Below, in pieces: positions 22,783 through 30,328 of a stretch of 30,333 nt of DNA. Below the pieces are notes generated by a model, which was given only the letters and a program-made list of their open reading frames with translations, was not told the origin of the DNA and made no database searches. How positions within the stretch are numbered: the stretch's first letter is position 1; every line of letters starts with the position of its first letter. The DNA comes from DAOTXN01 sp034435435 (GTDB lineage: Bacteria > Chloroflexota > Anaerolineae > S140-20), in assembly GCA_034435435.1 (NCBI GenBank), contig DAOTXN010000068.1:1-30333 (forward strand), given 5' to 3'. Both the position numbers and the translations under genes were made by a program.

Positions 22783-23700
22783 GTGAAAACTAGGCTCTTG
22801 AGAGCGGCGCTGGTGGCCTTTAGTTTGGTCATCAGTTGTGCAACGGCGATCGGCGCTTCGTCTGGCGCTGATCACACGACGGAACTGGCGTTCGCTGCCC
22901 CTACCCCTACCGCTGATCCAGGGGCGACGTTCGCTCAAGTGACGACCGGTTTGTTTCACACCTGTGGACTCGCATCCGATAACACCCTGACGTGTTGGGG
23001 GCTTGACTTGGCCGGACAGGCCACGCCGCCGGCGGGCGCTTTCAGGCAAGTCAGCGCCGGTGGGTTACAGTCGTGTGGGAGGCGGGCCGACCATACGCTG
23101 GCGTGCTGGGGCGACAACACTTATGGGCAGGTCAGTCCGCCCGCCGGCGCTTTCACGCAGGTTGACACAGACGGGTACCATGCCTGTGGCGTCACGGCCG
23201 ATGGCGCGCTCGTCTGCTGGGGGCGCAATAATTTTGGGCAGGCCACGCCCCCCTCGGACACCTTTACCCAGGTCAGCGCCGGCAAATATCACACCTGCGG
23301 CCTCAAGACCGACGGCGCGCTCGCCTGCTGGGGGCTGAACAATATGGGCCAGGCCACGCCCCCAGCCGGCGCCTTTAGCCAGGTCAGCGCGGGCATTTAT
23401 CACACCTGCGGACTCAAGACCGATCGCACCCTGGTGTGTTGGGGAGACGATACTCACGGGCAAGCCACGCCGCCGACGGGGACTTTCAGGCGAGTCAGCG
23501 CGGGCGAGGTTCACAACTGTGGGATCAAGACGGATGGCACGCTCACCTGCTGGGGGGATAATGCGTATGGCCAGGCTATACCCCCAACCGGCGCCTTTAG
23601 CCAGGTCAGCGCGGGCGGGTTTCACACCTGTGGGCTTCACCCCGATCGCACCGTGGTGTGTTGGGGGCGCAACAATTTCGGACAGGCGTCTCCTCCCTAA
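22783..23700 (+). CDS. Secreted seven-repeat RCC1-like beta-propeller protein
   Basis: 305 residues. Residues 1-27 form an export signal; VISC (16-19) also fits a lipobox, so it may be a lipoprotein. From residue 50 there are seven repeats of exactly 37 residues (the last 34), each like FxQVSAGxxHTCGLKTDGTL-xCWGxNxxGQATPPxGA. Seven blades match an RCC1-type propeller. Each blade keeps two Cys (before GL and before WG), suggesting a disulfide per blade, consistent with an extracellular location. GTG 22783 is chosen because GGAGG lies 7 bases upstream; the longer frame begins in the repeat element. No catalytic domain; a binding or surface role is inferred. Confidence 0.88.
   Translation: MKTRLLRAALVAFSLVISCATAIGASSGADHTTELAFAAPTPTADPGATFAQVTTGLFHTCGLASDNTLTCWGLDLAGQATPPAGAFRQVSAGGLQSCGRRADHTLACWGDNTYGQVSPPAGAFTQVDTDGYHACGVTADGALVCWGRNNFGQATPPSDTFTQVSAGKYHTCGLKTDGALACWGLNNMGQATPPAGAFSQVSAGIYHTCGLKTDRTLVCWGDDTHGQATPPTGTFRRVSAGEVHNCGIKTDGTLTCWGDNAYGQAIPPTGAFSQVSAGGFHTCGLHPDRTVVCWGRNNFGQASPP
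22930..23697 (+). repeat. Tandem 111-bp coding repeats
   Basis: Six full units of 111 bases and one of 102 encode the propeller blades, with no insertions or deletions between units. Units 4 and 5 are closest at the DNA level (CAGGTCAGCGC, CACACCTGCGG). Confidence 0.9.
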
Positions 23701-23758
23701 CACCGGCGGGCCAGGCCGGCCAGACGGGCGCGGCAGTGGAAGTGTCTGGAGGCGGTCA

Positions 23759-23787
23759 TTGCGTTTTGCGCCGGCTGGTTGTATACT
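23759..23787 (+). promoter_or_regulatory. Promoter of the ycaQ-like gene
   Basis: TTGCGT (23759-23764), 17 bases, TATACT (23782-23787). The predicted start near 23794 gives a leader of about 134 bases containing several hairpins. Confidence 0.5.
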
Positions 23788-23813
23788 CGTGGCGGGTTTC
23801 AGCGTAACGGCGC

Positions 23814-23900
23814 GCGAGAGGCCACCGGCTAACCCGGTGGATGAAGTAATCCAGCGCTCTCGCCGCAAGCGGCGTCCGCGTTGGCGGCTCATGTGCCGCC
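23814..23900 (+). promoter_or_regulatory. Structured 5' leader (candidate cis-regulatory RNA)
   Basis: GCGAGAG (23814-23820) can pair with CTCTCGC (23857-23863), enclosing CCACCGG/CCGGTGG (23822-23828 with 23834-23840). An alternative hairpin, CGCCG/CGGCG (23861-23865 with 23870-23874), competes for the same bases. GGCGGC/GCCGCC (23883-23888 with 23895-23900) ends 16 bases before the ribosome site at 23917. It matches no riboswitch class I can name. Confidence 0.4.
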
Positions 23901-23927
23901 CCGTTGGGCGCAAGTCAAAGGACTCGT

Positions 23928-25181
23928 ATGGCGAAAAAAGCTTTCGGCACGATCTACTCACTCTCCGCCCTCAGAACGATGGCGCTGCATACCCAGTTCC
24001 TCACGACGCCCAATAGAGCGTCGCCCGCCCCCACCCCCGGCGCAATGGTCGATCTGACGACGGCGCTCGGTTACGTGCAGATTGACACGCTGAACGTGGT
24101 CAACCGTGCTCATTACGTCACCCTGTGGGCGCGCCTCGGATCGTATAACCTCGGCGACTTTGACAAGCTGATCTATGCCGCCGATCAACGCAGACTCTAT
24201 GAGGGTTGGGGCCATGCCGCCAGCATCATCCCACTGGAACATTATCGCTACCACAGGTGGCGAACCGATCAAGAGTACAGCTTCAACCCCGGCTTTCGTC
24301 AGTGGTTGAACAAAGACGGCAACCGCGCACTGGTTGATCAAACGCTGGCGCGCATTCGATCCGAGGGCGGGCTGCGCGTGGGGGATTTTGAATATGATGG
24401 CCCTCAGCGCGGCATGTGGTATGACTGGAAGCCCTCGAAAATGGCGCTGGAGGCGCTGTTCGCTTGGGGCGATCTGATGGTAGCGGATCGGGTGAACTTT
24501 CAGCGCGTGTACGACGTGAAGGAGCGGGTGCTGCCGGAGTGGGTTGACACCACGCCTGTCCCTGCCGAGGAAGCGCGCCGCTTTTGCCTGGAGCAAGCGG
24601 CGAAGGCGCTCGGGGTGTTCGATCTGCGTCATCTTACCTTGTACGCTTACATGAGGGCTACGCCTGTCAGATCAGAGGTCAAGGCGCTGGTAGAGGACGG
24701 CGCTTTAGTCGAGATCCAGGGCGAGTCGCTAAAGGGCGTCAAAAAGTGGATGGTGCATCGTGATAACCTGGCGCTGCTTCAGCGCGCCGCCGATGGCGAG
24801 ATCAGCGCCCGACGCACCACCTTTCTCGCTCCCTTCGATTCGTTGTTCTGGGCTTCGGATCGCGATCAAGTGCTGTGGGGCTTCAAACAACTACTGGAAT
24901 GCTACAAGCCCGCCGAGGAGCGTGTCTATGGTTATTTCAGCTTCCCGATTCTGCACAAGGATCGGTTGGTGGGCCGCTTCGACCCGAAGCTGGAGCGCAA
25001 ATCGGGCGTGCTACATCTGAATGCTCTCTACCTCGAGCCGGGCGTCGAGCCGGATGACGAGCTTGTCGCCGGGGTCGCCGCCGCCATGCGCGATTTGCTC
25101 TCATGGCATGGCGCCAAGAGTCTCGAGATTGAAAAGAGCGATCCGGCGGCGTTCGGCGAAAAACTCAAGAGCACTCTGTAG
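23928..25181 (+). CDS. YcaQ/AlkX-type DNA glycosylase (HTH_42 family)
   Basis: 417 residues of the winged-helix DNA glycosylase superfamily (AlkZ/YcaQ), which removes alkylated bases and unhooks interstrand cross-links. The key motif is GYVQIDTLNVVNRAHY: Gln51-Ile-Asp53 is the QxD form of the YcaQ/AlkX branch rather than the QxQ of AlkZ. Further family sequence: LAPFDSLFWASDRDQVLWGF, then YGYFSFPILHKDRLVGRFD near the C-terminus. ATG 23928 follows AAAGGA by 5 bases; the longer frame from 23904 is less likely. Located 200 bases before the helicase operon on the same strand; a shared repair role is possible but each has its own promoter. Confidence 0.92.
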   Translation: MAKKAFGTIYSLSALRTMALHTQFLTTPNRASPAPTPGAMVDLTTALGYVQIDTLNVVNRAHYVTLWARLGSYNLGDFDKLIYAADQRRLYEGWGHAASIIPLEHYRYHRWRTDQEYSFNPGFRQWLNKDGNRALVDQTLARIRSEGGLRVGDFEYDGPQRGMWYDWKPSKMALEALFAWGDLMVADRVNFQRVYDVKERVLPEWVDTTPVPAEEARRFCLEQAAKALGVFDLRHLTLYAYMRATPVRSEVKALVEDGALVEIQGESLKGVKKWMVHRDNLALLQRAADGEISARRTTFLAPFDSLFWASDRDQVLWGFKQLLECYKPAEERVYGYFSFPILHKDRLVGRFDPKLERKSGVLHLNALYLEPGVEPDDELVAGVAAAMRDLLSWHGAKSLEIEKSDPAAFGEKLKSTL

Positions 25182-25292
25182 AAGGAGTGTCCCCTTAAAA
25201 GCGCCTTTTCGCTGACGCTCGCGGGCGGCTCAGGCAAGGTCATATCCGCTATTGTGTTTGCATCGGCCTCGGCGCTGGCGCGGGAAACACGC

Positions 25293-25340
25293 CGGCAGGG
25301 ATGTTTGGAGATTGTCTAAACTGCCTGCCGATGCTATAAT
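25293..25340 (+). promoter_or_regulatory. Promoter of the DUF488-RecQ operon with an operator-like inverted repeat
   Basis: TTGTCT (25312-25317), 17 bases, TGC-TATAAT (TATAAT at 25335-25340): both a -35 and a perfect extended -10. CGGCAGG (25293-25299) and CCTGCCG (25324-25330) form an inverted repeat bracketing the -35, with weaker symmetry inside (TTTGGAGAT against TTGTCTAAA). A dimeric regulator binding here would block the promoter. Predicted start near 25347. The rest of 25182-25382 shows nothing more. Confidence 0.7.
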
Positions 25341-25382
25341 GCCCTGGCGTGCCACGCTTGTTCGACTCAAAAGACGCCCTTC

Positions 25383-25898
25383 ATGATGACAACTGCACCC
25401 GACCCACCCATCATCTATTCCATCGGCCACAGCGACCACGAAACCGATGCGCTTATTGCCCTGCTGGTGCAACAGGGCATCACCACTCTGGTAGACGTGC
25501 GCAGCCAGCCCTACAGCCGGTGGGCGCCGCAGGCTAACCGCGAGACGCTGGCCCGCGCCATCCACGCGGCCGGCTTGGCCTATATCTTTATGGGCGAGAA
25601 ACTGGGCGGCCGCCCGGATGACCCGGCGCTTTACGCTGCGGAGGAGACCACAGGCCGACCCGATTATGAGCGCGTCGCAGCCACCGCCGAGTTTCAGGCC
25701 GGCATCGAGCGACTGCTGGAGCTGGCCGAGACCGATACTGTGGCGATGATGTGCAGCGAAGGCGACTATCGCCGCTGCCACCGGGCGTTGCTCATCACGC
25801 CGACCCTGCTGGAACGCGGCGCCCGTGTGATTCACATTCAACCCGACGGCGAGACGGTCGAAGCGCGCCCTGAACCGAAACAACTGGCGCTGTTTTAG
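25383..25898 (+). CDS. DUF488 family protein (first copy)
   Basis: 171 residues. DUF488 signatures: IIYSIGHSDHETD at the N-terminus, LVDVRSQPYSRWAPQ (D38, R40), FMGEKLGGRP, and the Cys/His site MMCSEGDYRRCHR (C124, C132, H133, R134). The family's biochemical activity is not established to my knowledge; conserved Asp, Arg, Cys and His suggest an enzyme. First gene of a four-gene operon. No ribosome site is seen before the tandem ATGs at 25383/25386; the leader would be about 36 bases. Confidence 0.9.
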   Translation: MMTTAPDPPIIYSIGHSDHETDALIALLVQQGITTLVDVRSQPYSRWAPQANRETLARAIHAAGLAYIFMGEKLGGRPDDPALYAAEETTGRPDYERVAATAEFQAGIERLLELAETDTVAMMCSEGDYRRCHRALLITPTLLERGARVIHIQPDGETVEARPEPKQLALF

Positions 25899-25918
25899 AA
25901 CACGAAAGAGAGTCGCCC

Positions 25919-26359
25919 ATGTCCACAATTTTCACCATCGGTTTCCAGCGCAAACCGCTGGTCGAATTTATCGGATTGCTACAACAGGCCGGCGTGGACG
26001 CCGTGATCGACATTCGCCTGCGTAACACCTCGCAACTGGCCGGGTACTCCAAAAAGGACGACCTGGCCTTTTTGCTGCGAGAGGGATTCGGCATGGCCTA
26101 CGAGCACCATCCCGACCTGGCCCCCAGCGACGACATCCTGGATGCCTATCGCCAGGACAAAGACTGGGCGGCCTACGAGGCCCGCTTTCAACCCTTGCTG
26201 ATGCATCGCCAGGCCGAAGAAAAAGGGCGCGACATTCTTTCGCGCTACCACTCGCCCTGCCTGCTGTGCGCCGAGCCGACCGCCGACCGTTGCCACCGCC
26301 GGCTGGTGGCCGAACATTGGGCCGGGCGTATTCCCGATTTGACCATCGTCCATTTGTAG
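25919..26359 (+). CDS. DUF488 family protein (second copy)
   Basis: 146 residues, a divergent paralogue of the preceding gene. It keeps FTIGFQRKPL, VIDIRLRNTSQLAGYSKK (D31, R33) and a Cys/His site CLLCAEPTADRCHRRL (C114, C117, C125, H126, R127). The extra CxxC raises the possibility of metal binding. It belongs to the branch with an AGYSKK-DDLAFLL segment, a different subfamily from copy one, so the two are probably not redundant. The gap from the previous gene is 20 bases. Confidence 0.9.
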   Translation: MSTIFTIGFQRKPLVEFIGLLQQAGVDAVIDIRLRNTSQLAGYSKKDDLAFLLREGFGMAYEHHPDLAPSDDILDAYRQDKDWAAYEARFQPLLMHRQAEEKGRDILSRYHSPCLLCAEPTADRCHRRLVAEHWAGRIPDLTIVHL

Positions 26360-26376
26360 CTCAAGGAAACGCGCCG

Positions 26377-27111
26377 ATGTCCCCTCAAGAAGTCCTGGTC
26401 ATGGCAATGACCAAAATGCTGACTGGTGTGTGCACCGCCGGCTTTAGCCGTGAGCCAGACCCAGCAAGTGGCTTGAGGCTGCGCTGGGTGCGCCCGGTCA
26501 AAGAGCACGGCAGCCTGTTGTTGGGCGACCTGACCGACGTTGATGGGCGTGTCATCCAAATAGGTGACGTGATCGAGTTTCATCTACAAAAACCGCGCCC
26601 AAATCCGCCGCACGTCGAAGACCAGGTGGCCGACTTTATTTTCCACCGCCCACGCCTGTTGCGCCGACTGGAAGGAGAGCGCCGCGCCGGCTTTCTGGCC
26701 GCACACCTGGACCAGGTCCCTCAAGATATACTGGGCCGCCATCCCACCCGCTCCCTGTGCCTCATCCGCCCCGAACGGCTGTGGGCGCGCTTCGAGCTAG
26801 ACCCCTACTCGCTCAAATACCAGGCCCGCCTCGGCTTCACCCTGGCAGACGCGAGCCATCCCCAGGCCGGCGCCCCGCGCGGCGCGCCCGTCACCGACGT
26901 CAAATGGCGCGCTCTGGGGCGGACGTGGCTGGGGCGCGGCGGCGGCGAGCTGCTGCTGGGCGATGGCGCGTTGCGCGAGCGATTGGCGGCCAGCGACATC
27001 TATCTCTCGCTGGGCCTCAGTCGAGGCTATCAGGACAAACTGTGGCTGATGGTCATCGGCGTGCACGTCGTACCAGATTACCAGGTAGAGATCGACTATG
27101 CCGATTTGTAG
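26377..27111 (+). CDS. Dual OB-fold-like (DuOB) protein
   Basis: 244 residues, beta-rich. The N-terminal half (LTGVCTAGFSRE, then RLRWVRPVKEHGSLLL, IGDVIEFHL and PNPPHVEDQ) fits the dual OB-containing domain pattern: CxAG, WxRPV, a DVxxF strand and a PxHxEx close. The second half (SLCLIRPERLWARFELD to LWLMVIGVHVVPDYQ) looks like the second OB-like barrel. OB folds usually bind single-stranded nucleic acid. ATG 26377 follows AAGGA by 9 bases and the DUF488 stop by 17; the longer frame from 26266 overlaps that gene. The family name is my recognition by pattern; the function is not known. Confidence 0.7.
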   Translation: MSPQEVLVMAMTKMLTGVCTAGFSREPDPASGLRLRWVRPVKEHGSLLLGDLTDVDGRVIQIGDVIEFHLQKPRPNPPHVEDQVADFIFHRPRLLRRLEGERRAGFLAAHLDQVPQDILGRHPTRSLCLIRPERLWARFELDPYSLKYQARLGFTLADASHPQAGAPRGAPVTDVKWRALGRTWLGRGGGELLLGDGALRERLAASDIYLSLGLSRGYQDKLWLMVIGVHVVPDYQVEIDYADL

Positions 27112-27161
27112 CGCGTGGCGTATTGCCCAGCCTGCGCGACGCGCCCACAGGAGCACAGCCT

Positions 27162-30100
27162 ATGATTCAAGACACCCTGGCTTACCTTGACCTTTCTCCC
27201 GACCTGGCTGCCCGACTGAGCGGCAACCCGCGCACCCGTCTGGTCAACTTCCTGCTGCGCTGGGAGCAATATGAAACGGCGCTGCTGTGTCTTGACCCCA
27301 TGCTCGCCCGCGATCCACACCTGGTTTCCCTGCACGACGCCAAAGCGCGGGCATTGCTGGGCTTGAACCAGACCGGCGCCGCGCTCGAAACCATGCAAAC
27401 CCGCCAGCAGTTACGCACGTCTCTATCTTCTCGTGCGCTAGAAGCCCGTGTTCACCTGGCGCGGGGCGACGCCGACGCGGCCCTGGGCATCGCCGCTGAG
27501 CTGACCGCCGAAAACCCCGACAGTGTCACCGCCTGGGGGCTACTGGGCGAGGTCCACCTGGCGCGGGGCGACGCCAGCGCCGCCCTGTCGGCCTATCGTC
27601 GCTTGGCTGACTTGAACCCCGACAACCGCTCCTATTTGCTGGGCATGCTGAACCTGCACGCGACCCAGGGCGACCACGTCAGCGCCAGCGGCTACGCCGT
27701 GCGCTTGCAGCGCAGCGCCGACGAAGGTCAAGCCTTGCCCGCCGCTACCCTGCGCCGCTTGTGCGATTACTACCGCGATAGCGGCGAAATCAACCGCGCC
27801 GACGACCTGGGCGCCCAGTTGGTCCAGCTCTACCAGGCCGAGTTGGCCGAATTGGAGGCCGCCCTGAAACCGGGAACCGCCCGCCCTATCCCGGCCTCCA
27901 TCCCTCCATCCACAGCGACCCCATCGGTCGAGCCGCTGCCCCCGCCCGATGTGATCCCCGTCGGCGAGCACGAGCGCCAGCGATTGGAAGAGACAGCGCG
28001 ACGACTCTTTGGTCACGCCACCCTGCTCCCCGGCCAGCTCGAGACGATGGCCGCCGCCCTGCGCGGCCAGGACGTGCTCACCATCCTGCCCACCGGCGGC
28101 GGCAAATCGCTGTGCTACCAACTGCCCGCGTTGCTAGACGAGCGCGGCGTCACGCTGGTCATCTCACCTCTCATCGCGCTGATGAAAGACCAGGTGGACT
28201 CGCTGCCGCCCGACCTGCGTCGCCGCGCCACGACCATCAACAGCACCCTCGAAGGCGACGAGCTGCGCCGCCGCATGCAGGGGATGGCCGCCGGCCGCTT
28301 TCGCCTGGTCTACGCCGCCCCGGAGCGGCTGCGCCAACCGCCCTTTTTACACGCGCTGCGCCGGGCCGGTGTCAACCGGCTGGTGATCGACGAGGCTCAC
28401 TGCGTCTCCGTATGGGGCCACGATTTCCGCCCCGACTATTTGACCATCGCCCAGGCGCGGGAGGCGCTGGGCAGCCCACCCTTGCTGGCGATGACGGCCA
28501 CCGCCCCGCCCCGCGTGCGCCTCGACATCTTGCAGCGCCTGGGCGGAGACGGCATGTCCGTCGTCGCCGCCGACGTCTTGCGGCCCAATCTGTATTTAGA
28601 AGCCATCCCCACCCGCAACGCCGACGAAAAACTGCGTTGCTTGCTGGAGATTTGCCAGTCCGAAAGCGGCAGCGGCATCGTCTACGCCGGCGCCCGCGAG
28701 CGCTGTGAGCAAATCGCCGCTCTGCTGGGGACGCGCGGCCACTCGGCCGGCTATTATCACGCCGGCATCGGCGACCGGACGGCCCGGGCCGCCGCCCAAG
28801 ACACGTTTATGAACGGCGACGTGCGCATCATGGTCGCCACCGTTGCCTTTGGTATGGGCATCGACAAGCCCGATATCCGCTTTATCGTCCACCTGCAACT
28901 GCCCCCCTCGCTGGAGGCCTATTACCAGGAGGCCGGCCGGGCCGGACGCGACAACTTGCCCGCCCGTTGCGTCCTGCTTTATTCCAGCGCCGACCGCGCT
29001 ACCCTCACCCGCCGCGCCCGGCAAGACGCGCTGCCGATTGAGTTTCTGCGCCAGGTCTACGCCGCCGTAAAGCGCCGCTTGAACGACGAAAAGCTGGGTC
29101 GGGTGGCCCCCGGCGACCTGAGCCGCGACGTGCGGGCCCAAGACACGCCCGTGCGGGTCGCCCTGAGCATGTTGGAAGAGGCCGGGCTGCTGCGCCGGCA
29201 TTGCGACGCGCCCGCCACCGCCGTGGTGCGCCTGCGCGGCGACTCGTTCGATGAGGCCGGCGCCGCGTTTGCCGCTGCCGCCCGCCTGCGGCCCGGCCAA
29301 TCGCTGCCCCTCGACCCGCTGGACGTCGCGCAAGCCGCCGGGCTGGATCCACTCAGCGTCGAGGCGCGCCTGCTGGCCTGGGCCGACGCGGGTTGGCTGG
29401 ACTATCGGCCGGCTGGCCGCGAATGGCTGCTGGAATTACTCGCGCCGCCCCCCGACGCCGCCGCGCGAGTGCAAGCGCTCATCGAGCGCTACGCCGCCAT
29501 CCAGGTCCAGCGCGTGGACGAGATCGCCGCCTACGCCGCGACGATCCGCTGCCGGCACGGGCACATCCGCGCCTATTTGAGCGGGCAGCCGTTGAAAGAA
29601 TGCCAGGCGTGCGACAATTGCCGGCCCAGGGCAGCCCTCGCCCAGGCCGAGCCTTTGCCCGCCGAGCGTGAGCAACTGTTGACCATTTTGCGCTGTGTGG
29701 CCGAGGCGCGGGGCGGCTGGGGACGCAACAACCTGTGCCACATTCTGCGTGGACAGCGGCGCGCCTCGGAGCAGGGTCGCCGCTCGCCGCAGTGGGGCGC
29801 GTTGGGCTTTCGCTCTCAGGCCGCCGTGGACGGCCTGATCGAGCGTCTGGTCCACGCCGACATGCTGCGCCTGCGCCAACTGGATCACGGCGGCGTCACG
29901 CTGGAGCTGGCGCCGGCCGGCCGGGCTGCGCTGCAAGACCCTGAGCGTCTGTCGTCCCTGACGGTCGAGTCGCCCGCGCCTTCTGAGCGCCGTTCGCCGC
30001 AGGTCCACGAACCAAGCCTGGTCGCCGAGGACCAGGCCGCGCCCGTTGACGAGGCTCTGTTCGAAAAGCTGCGGGCGTGGCGGCTCGAGACGGCCCACGC

Positions 30101-30206
30101 GGCCAGTGTGCCGCCCTACGTGGTGGCCCACGACGCGCTGCTGCGCCGTATTGCCGCCGCGCGCCCCCAGGACGAGGCGCAATTGCTGGCCATCCACGGC
30201 ATCTGA
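27162..30206 (+). CDS. TPR-RecQ helicase fusion
   Basis: 1014 residues. Residues 1-235 are TPR-like helices (RALEARVHLARGDADAALGI; WGLLGEVHLARGDASAALSA). After a Pro-rich linker comes a RecQ core: GQLETMAAALRGQDVLTILP, Walker A TGGGKS (311-316), DEAH (410-413), CVSVWGHDFRPDY, and QEAGRAGRD (589-597). The zinc module is C797/C814/C817/C820, the spacing found in E. coli RecQ. A winged-helix RQC-like region follows, then an HRDC-like segment from about 962 that stops early (LLAIHGI at the end). AGGAG 8 bases upstream supports ATG 27162. RecQ unwinds forked or recombination DNA 3' to 5'. The fused TPR suggests a fixed protein partner, plausibly from this operon. Confidence 0.93.
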   Translation: MIQDTLAYLDLSPDLAARLSGNPRTRLVNFLLRWEQYETALLCLDPMLARDPHLVSLHDAKARALLGLNQTGAALETMQTRQQLRTSLSSRALEARVHLARGDADAALGIAAELTAENPDSVTAWGLLGEVHLARGDASAALSAYRRLADLNPDNRSYLLGMLNLHATQGDHVSASGYAVRLQRSADEGQALPAATLRRLCDYYRDSGEINRADDLGAQLVQLYQAELAELEAALKPGTARPIPASIPPSTATPSVEPLPPPDVIPVGEHERQRLEETARRLFGHATLLPGQLETMAAALRGQDVLTILPTGGGKSLCYQLPALLDERGVTLVISPLIALMKDQVDSLPPDLRRRATTINSTLEGDELRRRMQGMAAGRFRLVYAAPERLRQPPFLHALRRAGVNRLVIDEAHCVSVWGHDFRPDYLTIAQAREALGSPPLLAMTATAPPRVRLDILQRLGGDGMSVVAADVLRPNLYLEAIPTRNADEKLRCLLEICQSESGSGIVYAGARERCEQIAALLGTRGHSAGYYHAGIGDRTARAAAQDTFMNGDVRIMVATVAFGMGIDKPDIRFIVHLQLPPSLEAYYQEAGRAGRDNLPARCVLLYSSADRATLTRRARQDALPIEFLRQVYAAVKRRLNDEKLGRVAPGDLSRDVRAQDTPVRVALSMLEEAGLLRRHCDAPATAVVRLRGDSFDEAGAAFAAAARLRPGQSLPLDPLDVAQAAGLDPLSVEARLLAWADAGWLDYRPAGREWLLELLAPPPDAAARVQALIERYAAIQVQRVDEIAAYAATIRCRHGHIRAYLSGQPLKECQACDNCRPRAALAQAEPLPAEREQLLTILRCVAEARGGWGRNNLCHILRGQRRASEQGRRSPQWGALGFRSQAAVDGLIERLVHADMLRLRQLDHGGVTLELAPAGRAALQDPERLSSLTVESPAPSERRSPQVHEPSLVAEDQAAPVDEALFEKLRAWRLETAHAASVPPYVVAHDALLRRIAAARPQDEAQLLAIHGI

Positions 30207-30282
30207 AATTACGGTATAGTAGATTGCCTCAGGTATCTGGTGCACGTGCATTTGTTGCAGGACTCGCATCGCAACCATAGCG

Positions 30283-30328
30283 GCGCAAGACCTCCTCACG
30301 TGAGCCGAGGTGAGGCGGCAGCTTGCGC
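30283..30328. other. Nested hairpin after the helicase gene, near the window end
   Basis: GCGCAAG (30283-30289) pairs with CTTGCGC (30322-30328). Inside, CCTCCTCAC (30291-30299) pairs with GTGAGGCGG (30310-30318) with one mismatch. No T-run is visible before the window ends. TATAGT at about 30216-30221 and the perfect palindrome TGCACGTGCA (30241-30250) precede it. It could be a terminator, a structured RNA starting downstream, or another palindromic repeat. Confidence 0.5.

Noticed and set aside
22930..23697. CRISPR-like or intergenic tandem array
   Set aside because: The regular 111-base units have no spacers and are in-frame coding repeats of the propeller protein.
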